Shown here piece after piece: positions 1-9,031 of a stretch of DNA of 64,000 nt. The notes under the pieces are model-generated. The model had not been told where the DNA came from. It saw only the letters and a program-made list of their open reading frames with translations, and ran no database searches. Both the position numbers and the translations under genes were made by a program. The stretch comes from Rufibacter immobilis. Its GTDB lineage: Bacteria; Bacteroidota; Bacteroidia; Cytophagales; Hymenobacteraceae. How positions within the stretch are numbered: the stretch's first letter is position 1; each line of letters opens with the position of its first letter. Location: the NCBI RefSeq assembly GCF_003721565.1, contig NZ_RJJE01000007.1:86323-150322 (forward strand), given 5' to 3'.

Positions 1-144
1 TCGCAGGGCGTGTATGTTCCTCCCAATGTATGGCACACTATGCAATACTCTAAGGGTGCGGTGCAGATGGTGCTGGCGTCTACGGCCTATCAAGAAGGAG
101 ATTATATCAGGGATTACGCAGAGTTCAAAAGTATATGGGGGTAG
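1..144 (+). CDS. dTDP-sugar 3,4-ketoisomerase, FdtA/QdtA-like cupin (3' end only)
   Basis: The first 47 codons in the window, ending in TAG at 142-144, form the C-terminal part of a small cupin. The residues VYVPPNVWHTM followed by VLASTAYQEGDYIRDYAEF match the end of FdtA/QdtA/WxcM-type isomerases. These convert dTDP-4-keto-6-deoxyglucose to the 3-keto sugar before 3-amination (family knowledge). The 5' part lies outside the window. The stop overlaps the next gene by 10 bases, so the two are probably cotranscribed. The call rests on the conserved tail only; another cupin isomerase of the same family is possible. Confidence 0.8.
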   Translation, partial: SQGVYVPPNVWHTMQYSKGAVQMVLASTAYQEGDYIRDYAEFKSIWG

Positions 145-1070
145 AAGAACTATTAGAAAGCCGGGAAGAGAAACTGGTCTATTACAGTCCCTACAGTTTC
201 GTGCGGGAGATCAAGCCCCCTGATCAGTTTGATCTTTTTGTGAGGCCTAAGATCGATGTCTTTGGCACCACAGATTCCCAGCGTCAGTTTACGGCTACTG
301 TGGCGGGGATGGACTTCGTGTTTCTGTACGAGTACCTGCCCTGGGACAGCCAGTACTTTGCCAAAGCCTGCTTTAAGCTGTTCACTGTCTTATTCTCCCG
401 GCAACATGCCCCGGCTTTGGTGCAAGCCATCCATCTTTTCAGGAGTAAGCTGCAAAAATCAGGGGCCTTCTATTGCTTCTCAGAGATTCCATCCGAAGAT
501 ATTTTCCTGATTCAATGCCTTAATGAGGCTGGTGTACGGCTGGTAGAAACGCGCCTGCATTACTTCAGGAGAAAAACGGCAGATGTTGATGCTGTTAGAT
601 ATGCTGTACGGGAGGCAACCGCAGCTGATATTCCCGCACTCTCCAGCGTGGCGGCTTCCAATAGGAATAGCTATGACAGACTTCACGCAGACTATACGTT
701 CTCAGACATGGAGGCAGACCGCTATTTAGCCACGTATGCTGAAGCCGCAGTAAACGGTTTTTGTGACCATGTGTTCGTGCCTGATGTGCCCGGGCTTCCT
801 GTTGCCTCTTTCATAGCGTTTGACCATGATACTGAAGTTTCACCAAAGCATCTCTTTGAGGCAGTCCGTATAAAACTGTCGGCAGCAGCTCCAGAGAATA
901 AAGGGTGGTTGTTTAAGTTGCTTTCAGAGGTGATATGCTATGCCGAAGGGCAAAAAGAGTGTTTCTTTATATACCCAACCCAGGCTACTAATAGAGCGGC
1001 TCTCAGAGTATGTGAGAAATTAGGATTCAGTTACGGAGCTGCTTCCCATATCTTCGCCTTTGGTTCCTGA
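135..1070 (+). CDS. GNAT-family acetyltransferase, WecD-like
   Basis: This 311-residue protein has a C-terminal GNAT-like half (about residues 155-310). It starts YAVREATAADIPAL and ends with the usual acetyl-CoA-fold motif TNRAALRVCEKLGF. The N-terminal half resembles the extra domain of WecD/RffC enzymes, which acetylate amino-deoxysugars on dTDP. It overlaps the upstream ketoisomerase by 10 bases. That fits a pathway making a dTDP-3-acetamido-3,6-dideoxyhexose, with this protein as the N-acetyltransferase (inference). The start at 135 is chosen because it gives the translational overlap. Acetyl acceptor and sugar stereochemistry cannot be read from the sequence. Confidence 0.7.
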   Translation: MGVEELLESREEKLVYYSPYSFVREIKPPDQFDLFVRPKIDVFGTTDSQRQFTATVAGMDFVFLYEYLPWDSQYFAKACFKLFTVLFSRQHAPALVQAIHLFRSKLQKSGAFYCFSEIPSEDIFLIQCLNEAGVRLVETRLHYFRRKTADVDAVRYAVREATAADIPALSSVAASNRNSYDRLHADYTFSDMEADRYLATYAEAAVNGFCDHVFVPDVPGLPVASFIAFDHDTEVSPKHLFEAVRIKLSAAAPENKGWLFKLLSEVICYAEGQKECFFIYPTQATNRAALRVCEKLGFSYGAASHIFAFGS

Positions 1071-1167
1071 ATAACAATTACCTTTAAACCCATTAGTAAC
1101 CAATGCGGCCTGTTGTATAGCCGCTAACTGATTGTATCAAGTTGCGCCTTCTATCCTATTCTTCAAT

Positions 1168-2094
1168 ATGCCTTTACTCTCTGTTATCATTCCTTGCTAT
1201 TTCAATGAAGCGAATATTCCGGTAACGGCGACGAAACTACTGCGCAACGAAAATCTTTTCCCTAAAGATGTAGCGTTTGAGTATGTGTTTGTAGATGATG
1301 GTTCCCAAGACCGCACTTTTGAAGAACTTTTAAAAGTGAAGGCTGCTCATCCTGAAAAGGTAAAGCTGGTGAAGTTAGTTAGAAACGTTGGTTCATATAA
1401 TGCGGTAATTGCAGGAATGGAATTCGCCACTGGTGATTGTACCGTCATTATCTCAGCCGATTTGCAGGATCCACCAGAATTGATGGTGAAGATGCTTGAA
1501 TATTGGCGGCAAGGATTTAAACTGGTGATCGGTAACAGGCAAGACAGGCAAGATCCTTTTTTGAAAAAGAAAATTGCGTCTGTTTTCCATGCTATAATGC
1601 GTAAAACCGCTATTAATAATCTACCAAAGGGTGGCTTTGACTACATCTTTTTTGATAAGTTTATTAGAGAGGAAGTATTGAAGATGAAAGAAAGCAATAG
1701 CAATGTTATGTATCTCATTGCCTGGCTGGGATTTGAGTATGTTAGTATTCCTTATGTTAGATTAAAAAGAGAAATTGGGGAAACCCGGTGGACTTTTGGA
1801 AAGAACGTAAAATTGTTTTTAGACTCCATTCTATCTTTTTCCTACCTACCCATTAGAATTATTGCCATAATGGGCTTACTCTTGGGGGGAGTTGCATTGT
1901 TGTATGGAATGTTTTTGATTGTAGCTAAAATAAGCGGTGCTGCCTTAGTGGAAGGATGGTCTTCTCTAATGGTGGTCCTTTTGTTTGTTTCTTCTTTCCA
2001 AATGATTGCTCTTGGCGTTATTGGGGAATATGTGTGGCGTGCCCTAGATGCTTCCAGAAAACGGCCTCTCTACCTGATAGACAAAGTTCTTTAG
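1168..2094 (+). CDS. GT2 glycosyltransferase, ArnC/GtrB/DPM1-like, membrane bound
   Basis: This is a 308-residue family 2 glycosyltransferase. It shows the nucleotide-binding acidic pair in VDDGSQDRT, a DxD-like ISADLQDPPE, and GETRWTFGKNVKLFLDSI just before two C-terminal membrane segments (about residues 220-295). This layout is that of enzymes that move a sugar from a nucleotide donor to undecaprenyl phosphate at the inner face of the membrane. The ATG at 1168 is preferred over a TTG at 1132 because the GT2 fold begins directly after it (MPLLSVIIPCYFNEA). It lies in the polysaccharide locus, but donor and acceptor are not identifiable. Confidence 0.85.
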   Translation: MPLLSVIIPCYFNEANIPVTATKLLRNENLFPKDVAFEYVFVDDGSQDRTFEELLKVKAAHPEKVKLVKLVRNVGSYNAVIAGMEFATGDCTVIISADLQDPPELMVKMLEYWRQGFKLVIGNRQDRQDPFLKKKIASVFHAIMRKTAINNLPKGGFDYIFFDKFIREEVLKMKESNSNVMYLIAWLGFEYVSIPYVRLKREIGETRWTFGKNVKLFLDSILSFSYLPIRIIAIMGLLLGGVALLYGMFLIVAKISGAALVEGWSSLMVVLLFVSSFQMIALGVIGEYVWRALDASRKRPLYLIDKVL

Positions 2095-2428
2095 AAATGT
2101 AAAAGATTAACCCAGAGGAGTGCTTGTTATTTCTTTATACAGTTTCTTGTGCAGGCATTTGCTTGTTTTCTGGCTTACTTCCAAAAAGATAGCTAGAAAA
2201 CAGGAGGCAGATATAACAGAGACCGTTATAGAGCTTATAATGGAAGAACACCTTGGGCGGATTCTAGATACTTCATTTAATGGAGGCTAGAGCAGGTTCT
2301 ATATCTGATCATATATTTTAGTTTATAATTTTTTTCTCAATAGGATGTATAAATAGAATAAGGCAAAGAGTGCGTATAAGCCGTTTTTAATCTAGTATTA
2401 GTACTGCTTTAAATAACTTTAACAGATC
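2095..2428. other. Intergenic stretch without recognised gene
   Basis: These 334 bases between the GT2 gene and the dioxygenase gene are AT-rich and contain stops in all frames. I see no RNA gene, strong hairpin terminator or good TAnnTTTG promoter box. Confidence 0.5.
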
Positions 2429-3235
2429 ATGACTAATAAACATAACCCATCAAAAGTTACTATAGATGGGGAACGGGCCTATGGTGAAGACATAGTGCTT
2501 CTACACCAGCATGATAATCTGATTCTCCATACAGATTGGAATGATGATGGATATCTTGTTGCTCCACTTTTCAATAGTGCAAAAGAATGGAATAACTTAA
2601 TAGAAGGTTTAGCCAGTATCTTCTTTGAGGGTATAAGGCTAGCCGGAATAAACATTCCTTCAAACTTTCAAATTGAGCATTACCATCATCTTGTGAAGGA
2701 TAATCAAATTCTGCATTTGCAGGTAATGGCGTATACAAAGCTGCTTCAACTTCATCAATTCCCCACAGATGTGCGTAAATTAACCAGCCGGGTGTCTGAT
2801 TTGGTGGGAGTAAAGCTGAAAGCCCATAATCCACAAACAAACGAGCAGGTTTTTCATTTACGGGTTATCCGACCGGGTTACAGTGATTTCAACCCGCTAC
2901 ACCGGGATGTGTGGTTAGACATATATCGGGATTGTGTCAATATATATGTTCCTGTGGCAGGGAGCACAAGTGAATCTTCTTTGCCAGTTGTACCAGGCAG
3001 TCATTATTGGCCTGAATCTGAGGTGGAGCGCACAATTGCTGGAGCCGTTATGAATGGTTCGAAATATAATGTTCCTGGTTTAACGGGGGCTAAAAAAGAA
3101 TTGAATTTAATTAGGCCTAATCCTTTATTTAATGAGATATTAGTATTCTCTCCCTATCTTATTCATGGAGGAGCTGCTAACCTAAACTATGACCAAACAA
3201 GAGTGTCATTAGAGATGCGTTTTTGGAGAGAATAA
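2429..3235 (+). CDS. PhyH-like Fe(II)/2-oxoglutarate dioxygenase
   Basis: This 268-residue protein has the signature of the phytanoyl-CoA dioxygenase (PhyH) family. The HxD pair is His158/Asp160 in NPLHRDVWLD. The distal histidine is His246 in SPYLIHGGAANLN, with Arg258 downstream to hold 2-oxoglutarate. PVVPGSHYWPES is also typical of the fold. Such enzymes hydroxylate or oxidise small molecules and lipids, and some act in polysaccharide or secondary-metabolite loci. The gene stands alone, with more than 200 bases free on each side. Its position in the locus suggests modification of a sugar or carrier, but the substrate is unknown. Confidence 0.7.
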   Translation: MTNKHNPSKVTIDGERAYGEDIVLLHQHDNLILHTDWNDDGYLVAPLFNSAKEWNNLIEGLASIFFEGIRLAGINIPSNFQIEHYHHLVKDNQILHLQVMAYTKLLQLHQFPTDVRKLTSRVSDLVGVKLKAHNPQTNEQVFHLRVIRPGYSDFNPLHRDVWLDIYRDCVNIYVPVAGSTSESSLPVVPGSHYWPESEVERTIAGAVMNGSKYNVPGLTGAKKELNLIRPNPLFNEILVFSPYLIHGGAANLNYDQTRVSLEMRFWRE

Positions 3236-3440
3236 CTGGCCCTAATTCTATTTTGATTAAAACATAATAAGAACAAGTCTACCTTATAGAATAGACATCA
3301 TTGCAACACTTCCTTTAAATATTTTCTTCTCTGAGAAAATCCTCTAGAGGAAAATGGGGAGGGGATACTGCTTGGTTAAGCCAGTGAAATATAAATTACT
3401 CTGATTTTCGCTTTTAAATGGTTGCTTGCGCTTACACATC

Positions 3441-5231
3441 ATGTTTATTATTCTACTTCTAGGTGTTCTACTTTTTGTTGTCTTCTATCTGATTGGGTGC
3501 TTTTTCCTGCAACTCAGGGTAGAAAAGAAGAATGATGTTACGCAGCATGTGCTGAACTTTTGGGTAGGCTTGCTAGTGAGTGTGTCTTTGTATGCGTTGT
3601 TCAAAGCCAATTTAGTAACAGTCCTGATCCTGATACCGCTGGTGCTTCTTTCGTTTAGGCACAGTTTTAAAGGATTTGAGAGAGAGAGACTGGTGTCAAC
3701 GACCATGTTTTTGCTTTGTGCGGGCGGGCTCTATATAGGGATGTTCTTCTTGCAGGTGAACTTTAAAATTGATGTCCTGAACAACCCATTAGACTACCTG
3801 TTTCACCTGCATCCGTTTGATGGGGAAAGATACGTTTACAGTACTATCATGAGCTTTCTGCACTATGATGAAGTAGAAACCATGAGCATGGAGTCTGTAT
3901 TGTCCGGAACTTCCGGCGTGTCTCTGTACCATTTTCTGGAGTTCTGGCTGGGGAGCTTGTTTAAAACCCTCTACAACGCGAAGAGTGATCTCGTGCTGTT
4001 TTACTTTGTCTACCCTCTCTTTAAAACCTTCACGGTATTAACCATCTTTTCAGTATTCTCTGATAAGATACAAGACAAAAAGGCGCTCGGCTTAGTGCTC
4101 GTTATTCTCTTTTGCTTCACGGTATTTGGGTTTTTATGGATCACGGCTGCCATAAGCAAGATTCATCTGCGTGACATTGTCATGATGCCCATGCTGGTGT
4201 TGTCTTTCAGGGCTTTGTATTTGAAAAAGTATACTGTCGCTGTGGCGCTATTGATGGTTGCCTCTGTTGAGTACGTCCTCTTTTTACCCGTCCTGTGTTT
4301 AACCATATGCCTTTTCTTTTCTAAATATTCAAAGACTGATCTGTTGAAGGTGGCTGGTTTCCTGGTAGCCTATGGCTTGTTTTTCTATCTCTTCAAAGAA
4401 AAGGTAGAGAATAAATATTTCGACCTTGGTGCGAGAGATGCCGTGCTGGCCTTATTCTCGGCGGAGAAGATCCGGCAAGTGTATAGGGTATTGCTGCTGG
4501 CAGTCTTGACGTATCCTGTCAGGCTAGTAGTGGCTTATTTTGTTCTGGCTTCTTTTGAGCCTCTTAAGCAGAAGAGGTTCCTGCCAGATATAGGTTATTG
4601 GGTAGTGCTATTCTTTATAGGGTATCATTTGCTTTTCGCGGTGGCTTCTGATATGTCTTTAGATGCCTGGCAACTTAAACATGTGGCGGTGTTGCTGTCA
4701 ACGGTGGCGTTTGTCTTCCTGTTGTATGAATTAGTGAAAAGGAGAATGTACAGTCTCTGCCTGGTGGTTTTGTTGTTGCTAAGCGATTATAAATATCCCT
4801 TTGGGGAAGTGGAAGAGGGGAAGGTATACGATGGGGCTCTGGAAAAGAAACTTGAGTTGCTGGGGATGGGGAAACAGTTGAAGGGTTTTTTTGTTGACGA
4901 GGCAGAAGGACTGCCCGAGAAATGGGCCTTGTTCTACTATCCAACCCGGGCTACTGACTATGCCAGAAGTAATGATTTCAGGATGTACTTGTTTAACTAT
5001 GACATAAGCAGGTTCAAAGGTTCAATTGCGAAATTAGAGCCATCGGCGCGGCCCATCCTGCATAGAATTACACAGCCTTTGTTTTCTATGGAGACAGATA
5101 TCTTAGAAAACGCAAAGAAATACGATATTTCCATCGTCTGGATTAACAAGAACTCCAAATACTCAAGCGCTTTCAGAAACAAGGAAGTGCTGCATGAGTT
5201 AGAGGATTATTATATCTACCATATTGAATAA
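3441..5231 (+). CDS. Large polytopic membrane protein of unknown function
   Basis: A 596-residue protein with many hydrophobic segments from residue 1 to about 450, then a mostly soluble C-terminal tail of about 140 residues. I recognise no catalytic motif. Size, topology and location in a polysaccharide locus are compatible with a repeat-unit polymerase or a membrane glycosyltransferase, but this is inference only. ATG at 3441 is chosen over a TTG at 3426 because the hydrophobic stretch follows directly. It stands apart, with about 200 bases free upstream and 330 downstream. Confidence 0.6.
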   Translation: MFIILLLGVLLFVVFYLIGCFFLQLRVEKKNDVTQHVLNFWVGLLVSVSLYALFKANLVTVLILIPLVLLSFRHSFKGFERERLVSTTMFLLCAGGLYIGMFFLQVNFKIDVLNNPLDYLFHLHPFDGERYVYSTIMSFLHYDEVETMSMESVLSGTSGVSLYHFLEFWLGSLFKTLYNAKSDLVLFYFVYPLFKTFTVLTIFSVFSDKIQDKKALGLVLVILFCFTVFGFLWITAAISKIHLRDIVMMPMLVLSFRALYLKKYTVAVALLMVASVEYVLFLPVLCLTICLFFSKYSKTDLLKVAGFLVAYGLFFYLFKEKVENKYFDLGARDAVLALFSAEKIRQVYRVLLLAVLTYPVRLVVAYFVLASFEPLKQKRFLPDIGYWVVLFFIGYHLLFAVASDMSLDAWQLKHVAVLLSTVAFVFLLYELVKRRMYSLCLVVLLLLSDYKYPFGEVEEGKVYDGALEKKLELLGMGKQLKGFFVDEAEGLPEKWALFYYPTRATDYARSNDFRMYLFNYDISRFKGSIAKLEPSARPILHRITQPLFSMETDILENAKKYDISIVWINKNSKYSSAFRNKEVLHELEDYYIYHIE

Positions 5232-5565
5232 CTCTTTTTTCTTGTATAAAACATTCCTGCCTTTGTGGGTAATTGATTCTGTTTTAGGGCTAATTTCAGG
5301 AAAAGAGCCTCTAAACGGAAGAAGGACCTTCCTTAGATGGTGCTAAGTCTTGTGGCTATATCTTCTCTCTAGGAACAGCACCTGCGCTGGCTTTTTCTTA
5401 AAAATAGCTAATGGTTTTAGTGGATTTCGTTTGATGAAATATCGTCTTGTTGTCTTCTATATCAATCGTGTGGAAAAATAAACCTTGGTTAAGGGATAAC
5501 TAAGTAAACAAAATGCTAAAATTATTAGTAAAATTGAGCCTGTAATCATTCTTACTGCTCAATCT
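5232..5565. other. Intergenic stretch before umuDC
   Basis: These 334 bases hold a degenerate copy of the window's hairpin repeat at 5281-5318 and presumably the umuDC promoter. No convincing TAnnTTTG box or palindromic SOS operator could be picked out, and no gene is apparent. Confidence 0.4.
5281..5318. repeat. Hairpin repeat, degenerate copy
   Basis: GTTTTAGGGCTAATTTCAGG on the left is followed by AAAAGAGCCTCTAAACGG on the right. This is the arm-loop-arm layout of the intergenic family, with several mismatches. It is one of only two copies in the polysaccharide half of the window. Confidence 0.65.
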
Positions 5566-5994
5566 ATGCTTGTAGAAGAACTATATGCCGCCCAGGTAGA
5601 ATATACCGTTTATGAAATGCCACTCTTTGGCACGCTGGTCCCTGCCGGATTCCCGTCGCCGGCTGATGATTACCTGGAGGCGCAACTCAACCTCCATAGT
5701 TATCTTATACCTCGGCCGGCCACTACATTCCTGGTGCGCGTGAGCGGGGAATCAATGGTCAAGGCAGGTATTCGGTCAGGAGATCTGCTGGTGGTAGACC
5801 GGTCTCTGCGGGCCACGGACCAACGGATTGTATTGGCTGCCGTGAACGGAGAGTATACCGTAAAGCGCTACTGTGAAATTGGCGGCAGAAGATTTCTGAA
5901 AGCCGAAAATGATCTGTATCCTACTATTGAGTTGAGGCCGGAAGATGATTTCTCTATTTGGGGTGTCGTGACCTCTGTGGTGCACCAGTTTTAA
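5566..5994 (+). CDS. umuD: UmuD-like S24 autoprotease, DNA polymerase V subunit
   Basis: This 142-residue protein matches LexA/UmuD S24 peptidases. Ala27-Gly28 in VPAGFPSP is the likely self-cleavage site. Ser63 in VSGESMVKAG is the nucleophile and Lys100 in YTVKRY the general base. UmuD is cleaved with RecA help during the SOS response and then joins UmuC to form a translesion polymerase. Length and absence of a DNA-binding domain separate it from LexA. umuC follows after 10 bases. SOS control is expected, but no operator was recognised. Confidence 0.92.
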   Translation: MLVEELYAAQVEYTVYEMPLFGTLVPAGFPSPADDYLEAQLNLHSYLIPRPATTFLVRVSGESMVKAGIRSGDLLVVDRSLRATDQRIVLAAVNGEYTVKRYCEIGGRRFLKAENDLYPTIELRPEDDFSIWGVVTSVVHQF

Positions 5995-6004
5995 GGAGAA
6001 GGCT

Positions 6005-7267
6005 ATGTTTGCGTTAGTAGATTGCAATAACTTCTATGTGTCTTGTGAGCGGGCGTTTGATGCCAGTATTAAGCGCAAGCCGGTGGTGGTGTTGTCAAAC
6101 AATGACGGCTGCATTATTTCCCGTTCTCAGGAAGCGAAGGATATGGGTATAAAGATGGGAGAGCCATACTTCAAGAGAAAGCAGTGGCTGGAGGAGAAGG
6201 GAGTGAGGGTTTTCTCCTCTAATTATACCCTGTACGGCGACATGTCTTCGCGGGTCATGGAGCTGCTAAATGATTTTACACCCGAATTGGAGGTATATAG
6301 CATTGATGAGGCTTTCCTTCGTCTAGATGGGTTGGTGCACCTCAACTTGAAGGAGTATGCCCAAAAAATTCGGGGAACAATAGGAAGAGGATTGGGGATA
6401 CCAGTTTGCGTAGGCATTGGCCCTACCAAGACCTTGGCAAAATTGGCTAATCATTTAGCCAAGGAAAAGCGGCAGCAGAGCGGTGGAGTGTGGATCATTC
6501 GTACTGAGCGAGAATGGGAAGAAGCGCTGCGGGCTGTTTGGGTGAAAGACGTATGGGGCGTGGGACGGCAGTATGCGGCCCGGTTGCAAGCCGCAGGGGT
6601 GGAGCGAGCTTTTGATTTAACCCAGTGCAGCGTAGATTGGGTGCGGCGGCAGTTGGGGGGTGTGGTAGGGGTGCGGGTGCTGAAGGAATTGCAGGGAAAA
6701 CCTTGTCTGCAGACCGTGCTGCCTCAGGAGAAGAAAAGTATTGCCAGTACCAGGTCTTTCGGGAAGCCGGTACAAAGTTTGGCGCAGTTGCAGGAGGCGG
6801 TAGCTGCCTATGTTACCCGGGCAGCAGAGAAGTTGCGGAGACAGGGTTCGGCGGCGGGAGCCATCACGGTCTTTATCCACACCAACCGTTATGCGCCGGT
6901 AGAGCAGTATTTTAAAAGTATTACCTTGGAAATGCCGGTGGCCACTGATTCTACTGTGGAACTGGTGCAGCGGGCGGTGGAAGGGGTGAAGCAGATTTTC
7001 AGGCCGCTGATACAATACGGCAAAGCAGGCGTTGTTTTAACAGACCTTGTGCCAGTGCAGGCGGTGCAGCCAGACTTATTTGCTCAGTCTACTGTGGTGG
7101 CACATCAAGAATTAATGAAATCATTAGATCTCCTGAACCAAAGGTGGGGAAGCGGTACGGTAGTGGTGGCTGCTGTAGGCATGCGACAAGAATGGAAGAT
7201 GCTGAAAGGAATGTGTTCCCAACGGTTTACTACCCACTGGAATGAATTGCTTCAAGTGAGGTGTTAA
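6005..7267 (+). CDS. umuC: UmuC, Y-family translesion DNA polymerase
   Basis: This 420-residue protein has the Y-family polymerase catalytic residues Asp6 (FALVDCNNFYVSCERAF) and Asp101-Glu102 (YSIDEAFLRL). The NNDGCIISRS motif is characteristic of UmuC rather than DinB. The helix-hairpin-helix region (about 170-215) and little-finger domain (about 235-350) follow, and the length is normal. An AAGGAGAA Shine-Dalgarno-like stretch lies just before the ATG. With umuD it forms an error-prone polymerase V. It converges on manC with a 28-base gap. Its position inside a polysaccharide locus is unusual. Confidence 0.95.
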   Translation: MFALVDCNNFYVSCERAFDASIKRKPVVVLSNNDGCIISRSQEAKDMGIKMGEPYFKRKQWLEEKGVRVFSSNYTLYGDMSSRVMELLNDFTPELEVYSIDEAFLRLDGLVHLNLKEYAQKIRGTIGRGLGIPVCVGIGPTKTLAKLANHLAKEKRQQSGGVWIIRTEREWEEALRAVWVKDVWGVGRQYAARLQAAGVERAFDLTQCSVDWVRRQLGGVVGVRVLKELQGKPCLQTVLPQEKKSIASTRSFGKPVQSLAQLQEAVAAYVTRAAEKLRRQGSAAGAITVFIHTNRYAPVEQYFKSITLEMPVATDSTVELVQRAVEGVKQIFRPLIQYGKAGVVLTDLVPVQAVQPDLFAQSTVVAHQELMKSLDLLNQRWGSGTVVVAAVGMRQEWKMLKGMCSQRFTTHWNELLQVRC

Positions 7268-7295
7268 ATCTGCGCCTGTACAAGAGCCAGAGGGG

Positions 7296-8387
7296 TTAAG
7301 CAAAATTGGCTTCTTTTTGAGCTTTCACATCAGACACAAAGTCTTTTACTTTTTGCTCATCTGTGCGGCGGCATACCATTAACACGTCATCGTATTCCGC
7401 AACTATATAGTCTTGCAGGCCCTGTAAAACTACTAACTTGTTTTGCGGGGTCTTTATGATGCAGTTCTGGGTGTCATACAGCAGGGTGTTACCATCAATG
7501 ACATTCCCTTCCGCGTTTTTCTCGGCCAGGTTGTATAAAGAGTTCCAGGTGCCTAAATCAGACCAGCCAAATTCACATAAGATGACATACACATTGCTGG
7601 CTTTCTCCATGATGCCATAATCAATGGAGATGTTCTGGCATTGAGAATAAGCGCTATCTATAAAAGTGGGTTCAGCCTGTGTATAATAAACGGGGCTGCC
7701 TGCTTCAAACAGAGCGGCTAGCTCTTTTAAGTTCTCCTGAAATGCTTTGAGTATAGTTTGAACGTTCCAGATAAAAATGCCCGCGTTCCAGACAAAATCA
7801 CCGCTGTTAAGAAAAGATTGGGCTGTTTCTAAGGTTGGCTTCTCCGTAAAGTTCTTCACCTTTTGCAATGGACCATGCTCCTCCGTAAGGTATTGGATAT
7901 AGCCGTAACCAGTATCGGGCCGGGTAGGTTTGATGCCCAAGGTAACCAAAATATCTCTCTTTGAGGCTGCTTCCAAGGCTTGCCTGATGATGATGGTAAA
8001 AGCTTCTTCTTTGAGAATTACATGGTCTGCCGGAGCTACTACAATATTGGCCTCCGGGTTCCTCTGGGCTATTTTAAAACAGGCATAGGCAATACAGGGA
8101 GCGGTATTGCGGCCTATTGGTTCCTGTAAGAGCTGTTCATCTTGCAGTTGCGGTAGGTGCTGGCGTACCAGGTGTGCGTATTCTCGGTTAGTAACAATAT
8201 AGATATTGCTTATAGGGCAAAGGCCTGTAAACCGCCTTACGGTGGTTTGAATCATGCTTTCTCCCATCCCTAGAACATCATGGAATTGCTTAGGATGGTT
8301 GTTCCTGCTGAAAGGCCAGAACCTGCTTCCTATACCCCCTGCCATTATCACTACAAAAGTATTCTCTGCGAAACCAGCCATATCCAT
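7296..8387 (-). CDS. manC: Mannose-1-phosphate guanylyltransferase
   Basis: This 363-residue nucleotidyltransferase makes GDP-mannose from mannose-1-phosphate and GTP. The N-terminal VVIMAGGIGSRFWPFSR and HPKQF signature, FTEKPTLETA, and WNAGIFIWN are family motifs. It has only the nucleotidyltransferase part and a short beta-helix tail. It lacks the C-terminal phosphomannose isomerase domain found in bifunctional ManC/AlgA. Its own promoter lies upstream at 8430-8459. It would supply GDP-mannose, and derived GDP-sugars, to the polysaccharide made by the surrounding genes. Confidence 0.93.
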   Translation of the reverse strand: MDMAGFAENTFVVIMAGGIGSRFWPFSRNNHPKQFHDVLGMGESMIQTTVRRFTGLCPISNIYIVTNREYAHLVRQHLPQLQDEQLLQEPIGRNTAPCIAYACFKIAQRNPEANIVVAPADHVILKEEAFTIIIRQALEAASKRDILVTLGIKPTRPDTGYGYIQYLTEEHGPLQKVKNFTEKPTLETAQSFLNSGDFVWNAGIFIWNVQTILKAFQENLKELAALFEAGSPVYYTQAEPTFIDSAYSQCQNISIDYGIMEKASNVYVILCEFGWSDLGTWNSLYNLAEKNAEGNVIDGNTLLYDTQNCIIKTPQNKLVVLQGLQDYIVAEYDDVLMVCRRTDEQKVKDFVSDVKAQKEANFA

Positions 8388-8429
8388 TCTAATTTGAAAC
8401 GCTTATTCTTTGGCTTGTGAGCACAATAC

Positions 8430-8459
8430 CAAATATATAAGTTGTTGTTAAAATTCCAA
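8430..8459 (-). promoter_or_regulatory. Bacteroidota-type promoter of manC
   Basis: On the reverse strand TTG (8459-8457) is followed after 19 bases by TATATTTG (8437-8430). This is a full match to the phylum's TTG-N19-TAnnTTTG promoter. Transcription would start near 8424 and give a leader of about 36 bases before the manC ATG. Confidence 0.65.
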
Positions 8460-8541
8460 CTATTTATTGAATAATATCGCATTCATACTGTGTGTTGTGG
8501 CTAATGGCCTTTTAAATGAAGAGAAAGCTGAATTTAAATTT

Positions 8542-8577
8542 GTTTAGCGCCTATTTTTCTGAAAACAGCTGCAAAAC
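8542..8577. repeat. Hairpin repeat, degenerate copy
   Basis: GTTTAGCGCCTATTTTTC is followed by TGAAAACAGCTGCAAAAC. The left arm is close to the family; the right arm has drifted. It lies in the manC/asnB divergent region. Confidence 0.6.
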
Positions 8578-9016
8578 AGAGAGCGATGTGAAAGATGAAA
8601 GAGAATGAATGGGTATGAAATTGATTTCTATTTAATAAAGGCTTTCATGTTCTTCTTTATTAGGCAGGGCTTGCTTAGTAACGTAAGGGGGCTGGGTGTA
8701 GTAGGCACAAAACCGCTTTCTGGCAATTAGAAGATGCCGACAGTAGTTAAGTAAGAGGGTGCCTTCTCGTTCAAAAACTATTGTTTATACTTTCAAATGA
8801 ATTGGTATTTCTTTGTGAATACTCTGATGCATGAAAGTAGGGATCAGTTTTAAATATGGCAATAACAGGGCGTAATGGCTTTTCGTTTTTGCGTATTTGG
8901 CAATTTAGTTAAGGTAGTTTGGTGATAATGTTTTGTTGCAGAGCCAAGTGAGTGGTCAAACCTAATTTTATAATTGGGATTTAACAATATGCTAAAACCA
9001 AATCGAGGATATGTCG

Positions 9017-9024
9017 TATCTTTG
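9017..9024 (+). promoter_or_regulatory. -7 promoter box directly before asnB
   Basis: TATCTTTG matches the TAnnTTTG consensus, though no TTG sits at the usual upstream spacing. The initiator ATG is at 9032, only 7 bases past the box. The transcript would therefore have a very short leader or none. Confidence 0.5.
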
Positions 9025-9031
9025 CGGCAAT

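Larger units (their letters stand above)
8388..9031. other. Divergent intergenic region between manC and asnB
   Basis: This 644-base AT-rich region separates two outward-reading genes. It holds the manC promoter (8430-8459, reverse), a degenerate hairpin repeat (8542-8577) and the asnB -7 box (9017-9024). I see nothing coding in the remaining 400 bases. It is long enough for extra regulation or a small RNA, but I cannot show one. Confidence 0.5.

Noticed and set aside
9011..9031. ATG at 9011 as the asnB start
   Set aside because: It would bury the catalytic Cys2 and overlap the -7 promoter box.
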